This document shows positions 48,593 to 61,053 of a stretch of 64,000 nucleotides of DNA, in pieces. Numbering within the stretch: position 1 is the stretch's first letter; each line of letters opens with the position of its first letter. The notes beneath the pieces are model-generated. The model ran no database searches. It was not told the origin of the DNA and saw only the letters and a list, made by a program, of their open reading frames with translations. Made by a program: the position numbers and the translations under genes. Source of the stretch: Brienomyrus brachyistius (Eukaryota > Chordata > Actinopteri > Osteoglossiformes > Mormyridae); the NCBI RefSeq assembly GCF_023856365.1, contig NC_064548.1:12449642-12513641 (forward strand). The letters are read 5' to 3'.

Positions 48593-49540
48593 ACCCACCC
48601 CCGGATGCCAGTCACAAAGCGTGGCCTGCCTTTCCCTTCCAGTCTGGTAGCTTGAATTTCCTCACCTCCTCCATCAGGCTGCGTCTCGCCAGGCTCTCCG
48701 CAGGCTCGCAATTGCCCCAGTCAATCAGTTAACTAGATCTCTGAGGCCGCAAATCTATTTTCTGCTGAGCTGAAATTAATAACATTCTTTCAGGGCCTAT
48801 GAAAGATGGCCTATTATACGTACGAGCTGGAGAAGAGAGCAACGTGCTCATATTTCCTAAGAGGAAATTAAATCTAGTTCTAATTGGATTTTGAATGCCG
48901 TATTAAAAAACATCGCCCCAGCCAGCGGTGGACGTACTGGAGGCACCGGAACCAATCGTGCGTCGGAAGGTGCGCGCGGTAAATGGGTCCGAACGCGCAC
49001 ACGAGTGAGACGGCACACGCCGGGAAACGTGGGCTCCAGCTAAAAGGAGAGCTGCTCGTCCTCATCCTTTTTTTCCCCACGCGTGGAAGATGAAGACAAG
49101 GATGAGATCTTCGAAGCTCGCGCGGCGGCCATAAAACCCAGGATCTGGTGTCGCGCTGTTTCGATGGAATCAGACACGGCAGATTCGGCTCGCTGACGGC
49201 CCTGAGATTGACAGATTGATTCATGGACGGATGGGAGACGAACTGCGTTTGTCCAGGCAAAACTGAATTAAACACTGGAGAGAAAGAGTGAAAGGGGGGT
49301 GGAAAAAAGTGTATATTTTTTGATGCATGGACCCCACTGTTCAGCCCAGTTCACGGAGAGTTCACTTCAACAGCAGGTTCTGTCATGGTCCTATTCAATA
49401 GATCCATTCTCCACTATCTCTCCAGCAGCCCTGGAGGGTTATGGATGAGGCACGATATGCTAACAAAAGCGTCGTCTGCATCCATATGATAAAATGTATG
49501 ACAAAGGAATCAGGGGCTGCTTTGAACGGAAAGTGGGGGC

Positions 49541-49559
49541 GGGGGGGGGGGGGGGGGGG
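49541..49559 (+). repeat. Poly(G) tract, 19 G
   Basis: Run of 19 G preceded by GGGGGC. It is the last C or G run of ten or more before the A+T-rich end of the window. Confidence 0.9.
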
Positions 49560-52500
49560 CTGCCGGTTTACCTCACACACAGTTTGAAAGAACGTCCATG
49601 TACCAGATTTCCCAAACAGCAAGTACGGTGTCCATTGGCTTTGGCTGTAAGCACCATCAAGGCCACATCTGGGTGGTACAAAGGTACATCATTCAAACAT
49701 GACCGTAATATAATAATAATCCCAGCCATACTGCCACCCCAAAACATAGAAAACGCTGGCATAAAACCTAATTTTGTTAGGTTTTCATATTTGTAAAACA
49801 AAAATTACGTTTTAAGGCAAAACAGTCCTATGTCAATGTGCTTTTGGTGTAGAAAACACACGGGAAAGTGCAGTGGCTGAGTTTAAAATAAAATGTTCAG
49901 ATTAATAACATCATTGCGTTACCCCGACCTACGTCAAAATCATTTGAAAGCACCTCCATTTTTGTGTTTCCCAACCCAGAAAACAGCTCCCTGGATGCCT
50001 GCGGCCATGTTGCTCTCACACCTCACTGGGTCACCACTGACAACGCTAGGCTTGTAACAAATCGCATGCCAGTGACGTTGGCGGTCTGGGACTGCCCCCG
50101 CTAGCTGATGGGACAAGGGGGGCAGAGTCATGGCCCCCCTTTTAAATATTAAACGGGCTCCTGCCTTCGAAGGGCTGCGTGGAAATAAAAAATAACCCTG
50201 CAAGACACAACACACCATTACCACACTGTTAATATACCATGGTTTGGGTTTGCCTTGCCCAGAACCTCAAAAACCCAGTATGAAGCACAGAGGACCCATT
50301 GCTACAAGTACACAGCTACTCAAATAGTATTATGGCAGGACCCAAGATCCGTAGGTGGGGGGGTGTACTTCATGGTGGCCCATGGAGCGAAGAGCCCAAC
50401 TGGTTACCAGTGGCTTGGCTGATCTGGGTCCAAGATATTTGCGTTCCAGGAGGCTGCCCATGCGACTAACTTTTAAAACAGCGAGCGAGTTGAAGGCACC
50501 ACCTGCCCCTTGTGTGTGGGGTTAAAGCTGGGAGGTGCCAGTGGTCCAGGCCGTGAAGAAGGCTCTGCCGTGGACGAAGATGCAATTTAGCGGGAATAAC
50601 GAAGTGGAGGTTCCTGGCAGTCCGCTCGCAGAAATGCAATCGCCGCATTCTGATTCAGTGCTGATAAGAGACAATGTACTTCATGACCTGAGGCTATAAA
50701 TGACTGAAAATTAGATCATAAATTGAGAAAAAAAAAGGTCTGCCTTGAAAAAGGTGAGTCGAGCAGACTTTAAGGACTAAAGATCATCCAGCTCCCCGCC
50801 ATGTTTTTAACTACCTTTTTAAATGATGAGAGATCACATTATCTTTTCGTCTGTTTCTCAAAAAAAAAACACTTAAAAAAAGAAAAACATGCAGCAGCGG
50901 GCCGCACCTGGAGAAGTCAAATGCGTTCAAATTATGCCTCGGGGGCAGGGCACAGGGACGTGGATTCCTCTAAAAAAATCTCCCAGTTTTGATTTTCCGC
51001 TATTTATCAATATTTTTCTTGGCATGCACAATGTCATTGGCTCCCAGAAGAATTATAGGACCTTACTGCCGAAGACAAACAATTTACTGCCACTTTGCCT
51101 CACTGAACAGCGCTGCCAGCGGCCAGGGGCCATTCATTTCCAGCCATACATGTTTTACTCACCCGACTTGAACAAACATATTTGTTGAGGCACCAGCCCA
51201 TAACATTTAGGAGAGGCTGCCCACAAAGTATTTAATTTGAAATTGCCACATCTCCACGATCACTCTGGAGGGGGAGTGCGCTAGGCACCGACGTGTATCA
51301 GCTAATGCACATCGCACTCGGTTTTCCCTTTTACCAGGGTAAGGGGGGAAAACGTGCATTTTATCAGCGCTGAGTCGCGCGAGGTTCCGTAATTGGTGCT
51401 TTAACCTATTTGCGGCCTCGTATTTTCTCCTTAAAGAGAAAGTGCGCGAGTTAAATTCTTACCAGTCTCGCCATGTTTATTCCCTCAGAAGCAAGATAGT
51501 AAATTAAATGCTCACCTGAAATCTTTGCCTGAGGTGCACTGGGCATCGGTCGGAGATGGTGTCCAAATGACTGTGCAGAGAGGCCAGGGAAAGCGGGCGC
51601 CGGGGCACCTCCGCTGGGGAAGCAACCCCTCCTCCCACATTCCCCAACGTAGCGCCAATGTGTTGCAGCCATTTACATCACCGAGAGATAAATATGTTGT
51701 CAGCTTGGTATCTCTGCAGGCAGCGATACTTCCCCACACTCCGAAAGCCACTTTACCTTTGTTGTTCATAAGACATTTCTTTAAATTCAATCAAATGTCT
51801 CATAGCGATATCAATAATAAATAATGCTATTATGTAACAAACAGTATGCATGCAGAACAAGTGTGCTGCTCGTGCGCAAACAATAGTGATCTCATAACTA
51901 TCATGTTTTCGTTTTCATCACAGTGTCTGCATCTTTGTAGCAGGTCCTGCATGGCGTGGCTTGTGTAATGCTATTTTTTTCCCCACATGCTGTAAATATA
52001 TCATTTGTTTCATCATTAACCTACATGGTCCATTTGTATTTCTGTTGCGTTTCCACTGGTCCACGTGATGACGGTCGACGGCGCAAGAAAATGTCATGTG
52101 ATGTATCGCAGATATATAATATATAATGCACATACACACGCATACAAACCCATATATGACAGGTTCTTCACAGGCATGCAGTCGCAGTCCTTATTTCATG
52201 GAGACCAAAAACCTCTTAACCTCTCTCCGGTTTTGAGAAGGTTAAACAACCCAGCTACCAATGTGCAGGTTTCCTAATGAAGCCATTCAAAGGCCACTCC
52301 AGGGATTCCGCTCTGAAGGAGATACTCTTTTTTAACCCCCTCCCCCCAGCCCCAATGCACACACATACACCTCTACCTCACTGTCACTAATTACCACCCG
52401 ACTAAGGCAGCACCGAGGGCGAGGCTACCCTGCTCTCGCCGCTGGGGCAGCTGCTCCTCTCCGAAAGCAGTGGACACTATCCTGGTTGGCTGGCCATGAA

Positions 52501-55500
52501 AAAAAGAAGGCCTTAGTGGATATTGAATTCATACTTGGCTTTCTAAGGCATCCATTATATACTCCCCAGAACTGTCATCTCTACTTTAATGAGCCATTGG
52601 ACAACATCAAACCTACAAAACGAAAAAGAAAAATGTATCTAAAAAGAGAAAACGTGTACTGTTCAATGGTGAAAACTATTCACGACGTGCATTCCTGCGG
52701 AAACTTGACTGATTCTGGTCAGAGAACGTGCAATGACTTTCAATCCCCGTTTTCGAATAAAGACAGTATTCCCATAGTACTGTCAAGAGAGGGGGAAAAA
52801 TCACCTTAGCTTTATGAGGCAACTGTGGAAGTCATCCAGCAGAGCTCCGCCCATCTGCTGAGGATCACACCAGGGTTCCTTGGGTGGGATAAGTGAACAG
52901 GTTAATCAGCGTGTTTTTCTTTTATTTTCGGTTACCCGCGAAGTTCTGCAGAATATTCCTCTCATCTGTCACCGAGACGCACTCCGTCACGGGCACATCA
53001 CGAACACACCACACTTAGGATTTGACTGTGCGCTCTTACCCTGAAGGTTCATGAGTGCAATCTGCAAATATTCCTACGGTGGCGCTGTGCACAAACTGAT
53101 AGCATTCGGCGGCAGGCGTCCTTTAAGCAGAAAAATATCAAAGAAACAGCAGATTGGTTTATTGGTTTTGTTTCATCTCCTCCCGCACACCAAAGTGCCT
53201 CCACGGCTTATAAAGATGCCCTGCAGCACTCAAAGGAGATGATGCTCATATTAACTGTACAATTCTACCTAGGCATAATACTCCAAAGTGATACGCTCCT
53301 TGGCTGAATGAGATACTGATTAATTTTCCTTATGCAGGTAAGGTCTTCATCCTTCCAGCGGCTATAGGACTTCCGTTGTTATACTTAAGGTGTCGCCAGC
53401 CTATGATAAGTTGTTTAATTACCCATTTTAAAACTTTTCCGGCTTCGTGTGTGAACTGTTAACTTCAAAAAAATGAAAATCATGAATAAAGCTGTCTGTA
53501 TCGTAATCCATTTTTTATATCTAATGGTTGCAGACTATTTTACTGAAATAACGTGTCTGAGATTACAAATGAAAAGTGTACTGGATCATCCTTTATCCCT
53601 CAGACAGATTAAATTCCAAACCCTGTTACTGTAATAGGCACACTTGTAGCTTAACATAAATTAGAACTCTAATTATATTAGATACCATTTTAAACAAAAT
53701 AACAGATTCCTCGGGATCCATAGGTGTAATTTATAGCAAAGCCAGGTTCATTTTCCTTAACAATCAATTTCTCAGTGTAGCAAAAGACTAATATAATGAT
53801 GTAACGCAATTCTTCCTGGGAGCGCCGAAAGCCAGGAATCACAGTCATCGCAGAGGGGTGTTGAAGATGAATGAGCCCGCAATTTATTCACTCGTAATTT
53901 CATATTGAAAATGATGTAACAGGTGAACGCAAGGGTCACGGCGAAAAGGGAAACGGTATTCTTTATATATGTGTTTAGCATGTGAAGCACCAGACACAGA
54001 CTTCTTACTGCACACTTTCCTTACACGCACAGCGAGTTGCCTTTTATGTTTGGAGAAACCTGAGGGCGGCAGTTCGATCGCGAACAGATGGAGTGACCGT
54101 TTTATTCTGCACCATTCATTTTGATCCGTGCAGATAATTTTAGCCTGCACACTCAGGTGACATGGCTGTTCCAAATACAGCGGTGTCATTTGAAACCGTG
54201 ATTAAGCACACCCTCCACGGTTGCTCGGGTTTAAAATATGCGTTATTGTAATATGAAAATACATGTACTTGTGTTAGCGACAAACTAACAGTCAAGACAT
54301 ATATTCTGCCTTTCGGAAATACAGTGGATACGAAAGTTTTTTACATTATAAAGTGATATATATGGTTAAGCTCTTAGGCAACAAAACTAATAAGAACGTA
54401 CGGGAACTAACAAAATCTGAGCTTACTAGGGTTAGCAATTCAAGTAGACGAAAGATCCTGTAATAAGGACTTGTATTATTTCATGAATATTAATATTGTT
54501 AATTTGGTTTGCAAGAGCTGCTCGTTAAGCAACGCTTACATGCATAAGTTATCCCTTTCATTCGCGCAATCGTAAAAGGGACTGGAGCAGGGAGTGAGTC
54601 TGACGCGGAATAAAGAAAAATTAAGTGAAATGCTATGAGGAATCAGCTTAGAGAGAAAGGGTTAACTTTGCACATTAAGGTTTACATCCCAGCCGGACCC
54701 TGCGATGACCCGTGCATGCATCTATGCTAACACGCTTTCGGACATATCAGCTGCTTATGCTGTGGTAGAAAAATCCTCATGAATGACTGTTGTAAACCTT
54801 GTCTGAGGCTGACATGGCAAAGAAAAATGACAAGTTTGCTGCAATAAAAACTATCTGGTTAGAGGACTGTGGTTGGTTACTATTAGTCTTCATTACTCGG
54901 CAGTCGTCTGACAACTGTGGCGTGCTACGGAGCCCCAAATGGGGGCTATAATGTGATCTTATGATATATGAAGAGCTGCTAACGCCAGCCCAAATCTTCG
55001 TACTTGGTGTTAACGGTACCCTTTGTTGTAAAGCTGTACATTACCTCAAACCATCACAAATCTGCCGGCTCAGCTATTAGGATTGTATATCTACCAGACC
55101 TTCCCGCTACATCATTTTATTCAACCCACAGCAGCCTGAAGAACAGGTCAATAACAGAGGACCTCCTTACGCTAAATTCGCACGGAGAATAGAAAATGGG
55201 CAAGGGTTTGAGCAGAAATAAGACAAATAAATTCCTGTTTGTGTTTGAATAAAGGAAAACGTTTATGCCTCTGACAGAGTATGAGTTTGCAGGCTGTCGT
55301 CGTCTCTTGGTTTTGTCCTACTGCTAATCCGTCCCCTGTCAAAAAGCGTACTGGGACCGCACCGTCTTCCGTGTCACATAAATGCACTCGCCGTTAATTG
55401 AGGAGTGAAAGGTAGAGCCTTCGGGAGCCGGTATAGCATTGAGATCTTAGGCTGTATGAAACAAATGGTGTACATAATTAAAGGCTTCCACGGCTAATCT

Positions 55501-56259
55501 GCCTGGAATAAAAATGGTTTGCTTCGCCGTGAACTTGAACACCGTGTCAGGCTCACGTTATCCTTAGTTAAACCTTCTGCCCATGTTATGTGTTCCATAT
55601 TTAAATTGGATATATTTGTATTTCTTTTTTAAAATACGCCAGCTGTGATGTAATGTTTTTACAACACAGTACCGAAACGCACAGGGACAGGTATAAATTA
55701 CAGCATCACATTTTAATTTTAAAAATTGCATTAAAAAATTATTGAGTAATGGATCCAAGCTATTTCCAAGAATAGAAATCTGCACAAATTAAGCTTCCCG
55801 TCACCCTATTGAAATATTGCATTTACTGTTTTCTGGAAACCGAAATATCCACCTTTTCATAGCGTTTTACAATGAAAATATTAAATAGATCAATTAAATT
55901 TTGTTAACACGTCGGATATTGGGTGTTTTTTGGCAATTTTAACCTTGTCTTGTTCTTCAGATTTCCCCTCAAACTGTGTTTTTATACTTTTCAATTGAAT
56001 CATTTATGTTTATGCAAGCTAGAGAATCATTTGAATTAAACTTACCAATCGTCTCAAATTATTCATATTACAGTAATATATTGTTAGGTCAGTGCTGGGT
56101 CAGTACGGGATTCCTTATCATTTAATGTAGTCAGTTTTATTTCATGTGTCATTCTATTACATTTTTTTCCGAAAAGTAAATACCAGAGATAGTTTTAGAA
56201 TATTAAAGGAAACCAGAATACTGAGAAACTGGAATCACTCTGTGATACTATATATCAAT

Positions 56260-56445
56260 GGTGTCAAACTCCAGTCCTGGGGGGCCGGAGCCCTGTGTAA
56301 CTTAGCTCTTTCCCTGTTACACCACAAATGATTCAGCTCAAGAGCTGTTTGGTAATTAGCACAAGGAGGTGAATCAGGTGTGTTAAATGAGGGGAAACCC
56401 AAAAATGTGCAGGGCTCTGCCCCCCAGGACTGGAGTCTGACACTC
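56260..56445. mobile_element. Fold-back MITE with 'CCAGTCCTGG' ends
   Basis: The left end GTGTCAAACTCCAGTCCTGG is mirrored by CCAGGACTGGAGTCTGACAC at the right. The next segment GGGGCCGGAGCCCTG pairs with CAGGGCTCTGCCCC. Inner arms are diverged around GTAATTAGCACAAGG. This is a recognisable, widespread fish non-autonomous element, hAT-like by my recollection. Target-site duplications are not clear. It abuts the microsatellite at 56453. Confidence 0.8.
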
Positions 56446-56449
56446 GTGT

Positions 56450-56452
<3 letters not shown>

Positions 56453-56519
<67 letters not shown>
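56453..56519 (+). repeat. Compound (CA)n(AT)n microsatellite
   Basis: About 14 CA units (56453-56480) pass directly into about 19 AT units (56481-56519). Confidence 0.95.
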
Positions 56520-56524
<5 letters not shown>

Positions 56525-56724
56525 ATAGTATAGTTTAATATGAAGGGTTAAGGTCTCTCTTGACAGACAGGCAAAGGGCAATTAAATCTTAGCCTGTCAG
56601 TAAATAATTCCATAGATACGAACCTTTACTGAAATCAGCTTGAGTTTAATAAGAAATGACGTACACAATCCTCCCAAGGTTCCTCTCTTCTCCATATGTA
56701 TTCTATAGGCAGCAGATAGTGCAG

Positions 56725-56811
56725 AACTTAAGGACCTATACCTGTTACCTGAAGGTTGCTGGCTCCAGTCCCAGGAGATGTACTGTTGTTCTACTCTTGA
56801 GAAGTGTGAAA
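56725..56811 (+). mobile_element. SINE head fragment
   Basis: ACCTATACCTGTTACCTGAA precedes a decayed B-box region (GGTTGCTGGCTCCAGTCCC), followed by GATGTACTGTTGTTCTAC and TCTTGAGAAG, the order seen in tRNA-derived fish SINEs ('GTACTGCTGTTGTACCCTTG'). It is a fragment with no tail. Its first part (AAGGACCTATACCTGT) recurs at about 61340-61355. Confidence 0.55.
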
Positions 56812-59800
56812 TATTCAATGGTAAAAATAGTTACAATATTCTAACTTGCTTTAGACAAATGGATCAGCTAAGACCCTGAATGTAAAAGTGCAACCATATA
56901 AAACAACACTATAGTATGTTGAAAAGGATGTAATAGGAATTAGAAAATGCATTTTTTTCTTTCCCTTTTAATTATGCATGCTGTCCAGGAGGACAATGCA
57001 ATGATTAATACTCTGCTCGCACACCAGTCACAAACAGCTAGTTTTTACACCATGAATTTCTAAGCGTGTTACTTAGAGATACCTTGAAATGGCTTGTGTT
57101 AAAACTGCAACTTTGAAAAATAAACGTCTATCACACAAATGCATGCTGCACACTTCTATCCGCTCGCTGTTTCCAGCTATGTAACTCACTGATGTACACT
57201 GAACGGCTTACTATTCATCATCAATGACAAGGATTTTTTTTTTTTCCGAGGTAAAACAATCTTGCGCATTCTTTATATTGTTGTTTCCTTCTGTGGGAAA
57301 CAATTAGCATATGGTCACCTACACCGGTTCAGAATTACTCTAATTTTAATTTCGAAAAAGCGTATATGTGGATCTGAGAAAGGCTTCCCCAACTGTCTAC
57401 CCGGGGGAACAGCATGTGTAAATTAAATAATGAGCATTCCACGGGAATGATTTAAGTGTAACTGAATAGAGCACCCTTGGGTCAAAGACCAGACAAAGAC
57501 CAGTAAAAGCATCAACTTTGGCTGTGGAAGGAAATCTTCTGTCCGTGCGGGATGCCCTAGCCACTATGGTATGTTTGGGCAAAACTACTAAGAAGAGCAC
57601 TGGCCGAGCTATGGCAAGTAAACAGCTACTATCCAGTTTAGATTATACTTTGTCGGAAGAGCTTCAGGTTTCGAATAAAGCTTTCCATCCATTTTTGTAT
57701 ATTTAGATATATTGCTATAAATAAAAACACAACTGGTTTTAATGTAGACTTAATGGTTATATAGTCATCTCTGATGTTTTTTAACATTTTACATTATTTA
57801 CATGTATACTATGAATAATATGGCTGTTTTCTTTATCTATTTATGTGATACACATTCTTTGTAATTATATGAAATAAATTCCATACTTACATCCAACATA
57901 TATATATATATTTTAGTTTCCTCATTGTAAATGTGCTCACATGGAGCTGTTAAAGTCATAATGTATCTGTATATTAGCAGAGAAACCATTCCGGAACTTT
58001 AAATAGACCACTTGTTAAGAAATGTGCATGACACACCACCCTTATCCAAATAAAGAGGCCATTAAACGTTTCATTAGCAGTATTTCCTGTCATTGTAATC
58101 TTCCTTTTAATCTGTGCGATAATACTTTGGCCATAAAATGTATTATACGGTTTTTGACCTGACAGATCCTTTTCCAAAAAAATGTCTATGTTTTTTATAT
58201 TTGATGTGTACCGCACCTTCAGAATCAAATCTGCTTATATAAATTAAGGCCAGAACATATTCTCATGACTGACTAATTCTGAACTGATGTGAAGTGAGGA
58301 TGTCACCTGTAATTATGTTAGTGATTTTGGCCTAAAAGATGGGTTTTTGCTGTCATCGGGTTTTCACACGGCAAAATGAAGAATCGCACATAAGTTCTGC
58401 CCTAATCTCCTTCAAGATGCTCTTCTCTTTTGTAGAAAGATTGTGTTTGTGCCATACACTGAGTATCAAGATCAAGGTCTTGAGTTTAAATGAGGAAAAC
58501 CAGACACTGTGGGTTTTCATGTTTACCTCTAGCGAACTGGGGCAGGGGGCTCTTTAATAATTCTTGCTTGAGCCCTGCTGCATGTCTGAATATGCATCCC
58601 TACATCTGCAAGATTCATTTATTACTAAAAGAAAAATGTGCTGAATAGGTTATATTCGTTAACACATCTGCAGGGATAATTCCTACATAGACGAAAGGAC
58701 AAATGTCAAGAGAAAATGTTGCTGACATACAAAAAAATACATGGCAAAATGCTGGCCTAGTGTGTTACTACATAGGCCTACAAGTTAAAAAGGTGTGAAT
58801 CAGACAACCACCTTGTTGCCAAAAAGCATTATTGACTAGTGCAAGACATTTTTAAGGTATTTATAGCCCTATAATTACAATTCATGTATTGAATGATTGC
58901 ACAATCCTAATGTGAATGGTTGTGCTATGTAGAAAGTACAGGTAGTACTCTTCCCTTAGTCTCCCCTCACCTAAAATTATTGATAATGGTTCATTAATTT
59001 GTGACCTATATCAAGTAATTTCAAACTCTTTCCTGCCAATAATGTTACAGCACGGATTCGGGAGAAGTGTTTTTTTTCACTGTGTATTCAACATGGCTGA
59101 TATGACAAGAAAGCTTGAATTGAGGAACATTATGCGGATGCCACGTTAAGTACTTTTTACTTTGAGTTTTCAATCTGAAATACTTTGAGTGCAACATCAA
59201 TGTCAGTAAAAACAGATTTATTGTGTATTGCAGGAGTACAATTAAATAATTTAATATGACCAGCCATACTGGAACACGCCATCATTACCGTTGTTATTGT
59301 CTTTATCGCTTACAGAAGTTGCCAGACATAAACAAAAGCCAGTCATATTTAATTGGTTAAAACGTGAATATAAGTGGAATACCACACCCGTCACCACCAA
59401 CTGTTGTTTTTCCACCTTTAACAAGGACATCCCATAAATATTCACGCTATAACTCTTTCATTTTGAACGCATCATTAACTTCTGTGGGGAGAAGAGGGCT
59501 GAGAGGAACAGGGGGAAACGGGTGGAGTAAAGGGAATTGTGCTCTGAGGATGAGTCCGGGTTCTTTGAAAACAGAGACAGGCGGCAAGGCCTTCCTCTGT
59601 TTCATCCTTCTCATATGAAACTAGTTTTAACAGTCGCCTCGTAAAGCTGCGATCAGCGTAGACGCTCGTCCATTAGACCATAAATGTTGCACAGATTATT
59701 TGTCGAAATCATCACTCCTCAGTCGAAGTCAGATGCATTTCTGTAAAAAAATCGGAGAATTTTTAAATACTAGAGAAAGGTGCTCCTACACTTGTAACTG

Positions 59801-60262
59801 CATATTATACAGTTCACTCGGGACGGCGAGCGGTACCACCTTCGCTGCTTGTAGAAGCAAAAATCTTCCAGTGAATGAGTTCGTGTAAAGGATATGCGCT
59901 TTGCTGCCAACCGCTGTATTGTAAAATCCACGCGTTATTTGGTGCTCTGCTGCCTGCGCCACGTAACTGAACTCAGCTTCATTTGCGTTATTGTCATATG
60001 GTTTTTCACACATACCCCGGTAGTTCGCTCCTGATGGTATCGACCAGGTGCTCCAATGGAATCCATGGCACGTACTGTACATTTCCGATCTCTCTGATGA
60101 TTATTTTGTTAATTGTTTAAAGATTTCGACACCGATAGTCTAAGTATTATTAATTCATTTAGTATACTTCAGTGATCCGCTGAAATGATTACCATCGCCC
60201 TTTATTGTGTTCGCTTACTGTACTTCCTAAGCTCAAGATGTAAACATTACTGTTACAACATA

Positions 60263-60293
60263 GGGCGTGGCCACGCGATCCTTCCACCAATCA
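60263..60293 (+). promoter_or_regulatory. GC-box-like palindrome and CCAAT box
   Basis: GGGCGTGGCC begins at 60263 and contains the 12-bp perfect palindrome GCGTGGCCACGC (60265-60276). CCAATCA follows at 60287-60293. This pairing is usual in vertebrate core promoters and stands out in A+T-rich surroundings. No transcript or open frame confirms a start site. Confidence 0.3.
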
Positions 60294-60504
60294 CAAAGGA
60301 GGAGGGTTTCTATGTAAAAATGCTTCGTCAAAAACTGAACACTCAAAAAAGGACTATAGGGTGAAGGTACTACCAACCTTATTAATATAGCCACGGGTTC
60401 ACATGAGAGCAAACTCTCCCACTCATAACTTTAATTACATCAAGCAACAAAGGTTCTTCGTAAATGCATCCCATATCTTGCATTATTTTACTGCTACATT
60501 TATA

Positions 60505-60534
60505 AACACACACACACACATGCACACACACACA
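60505..60534 (+). repeat. (CA)n microsatellite, interrupted
   Basis: About 15 CA units with one ATG interruption near 60520. Confidence 0.9.
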
Positions 60535-60966
60535 TATTAATACTATTTTCTTTTGGATGTTGCAATATATTTGTTAATTATTAGTTTCAATTATTCCAAT
60601 TTAAAACACCGTTCCTAGTTAAAACACCGTTCTCTTCCTAGCGTTTTTCTCTCGACCTGAACCAACCATGGAAACACGATTCAAATTGTCTTGCTCCAAA
60701 TAAAACAGATACATTCTGTATTAGAACTATGATTTTCATTTGCTAATATGTACAAATCCCATCTGGCTGTGGGCCTTCAGAAGAAGTGAAACGACAATAG
60801 AGGGATGTGTTCATTCGAATTGACTGACAATGAATAATATCATGACTACCGTAGTTCCCTGACCACTTCTTTCTACCATGTCATTTATAAACGAATTTTA
60901 CAAAGGCCATTTATTGAAAATGAAATAAGTTTCACAAAAGATGGGAGGTGCTCTTTTTTGGAGGAG

Positions 60967-61053
60967 CCAATTAAAGTGCCGATCTTTCTCGCGTTAGTTA
61001 TTGTATTTCTATAAACCAATAAGATGTGACTCTGAGCGGTATGTCGTCACGTG
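60967..61053 (+). promoter_or_regulatory. Two CCAAT boxes and a CACGTG E-box
   Basis: CCAAT occurs at 60967-60971 and 61016-61020, and GTCACGTG (USF/TFE-type E-box) ends at 61053. The following 80 bases contain several CG dinucleotides unlike the flanks. The set could be a promoter or enhancer facing either way; there is no TATA box that I would rely on. Confidence 0.3.

Larger units (their letters stand above)
47346..56259. other. Unique non-coding stretch
   Basis: No gene is recognised. CpG-rich patches lie at 47500-47720 and 48930-49200. A TGACAG word next to GATTGATT (MEIS- and PBX-like) lies at 49209-49222. Beyond about 50 kb the sequence becomes A+T-rich and C/G tracts stop. The 107-codon plus frame at 52486-52809 starts with TTG, not ATG. 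Confidence 0.55.

Noticed and set aside
52486..52809. 107-codon plus-strand frame with a protein-like composition
   Set aside because: The frame opens at a TTG codon rather than ATG, no domain is recognised, and a preceding splice acceptor-like CTCTCCGAAAGCAG is not enough to call an exon.
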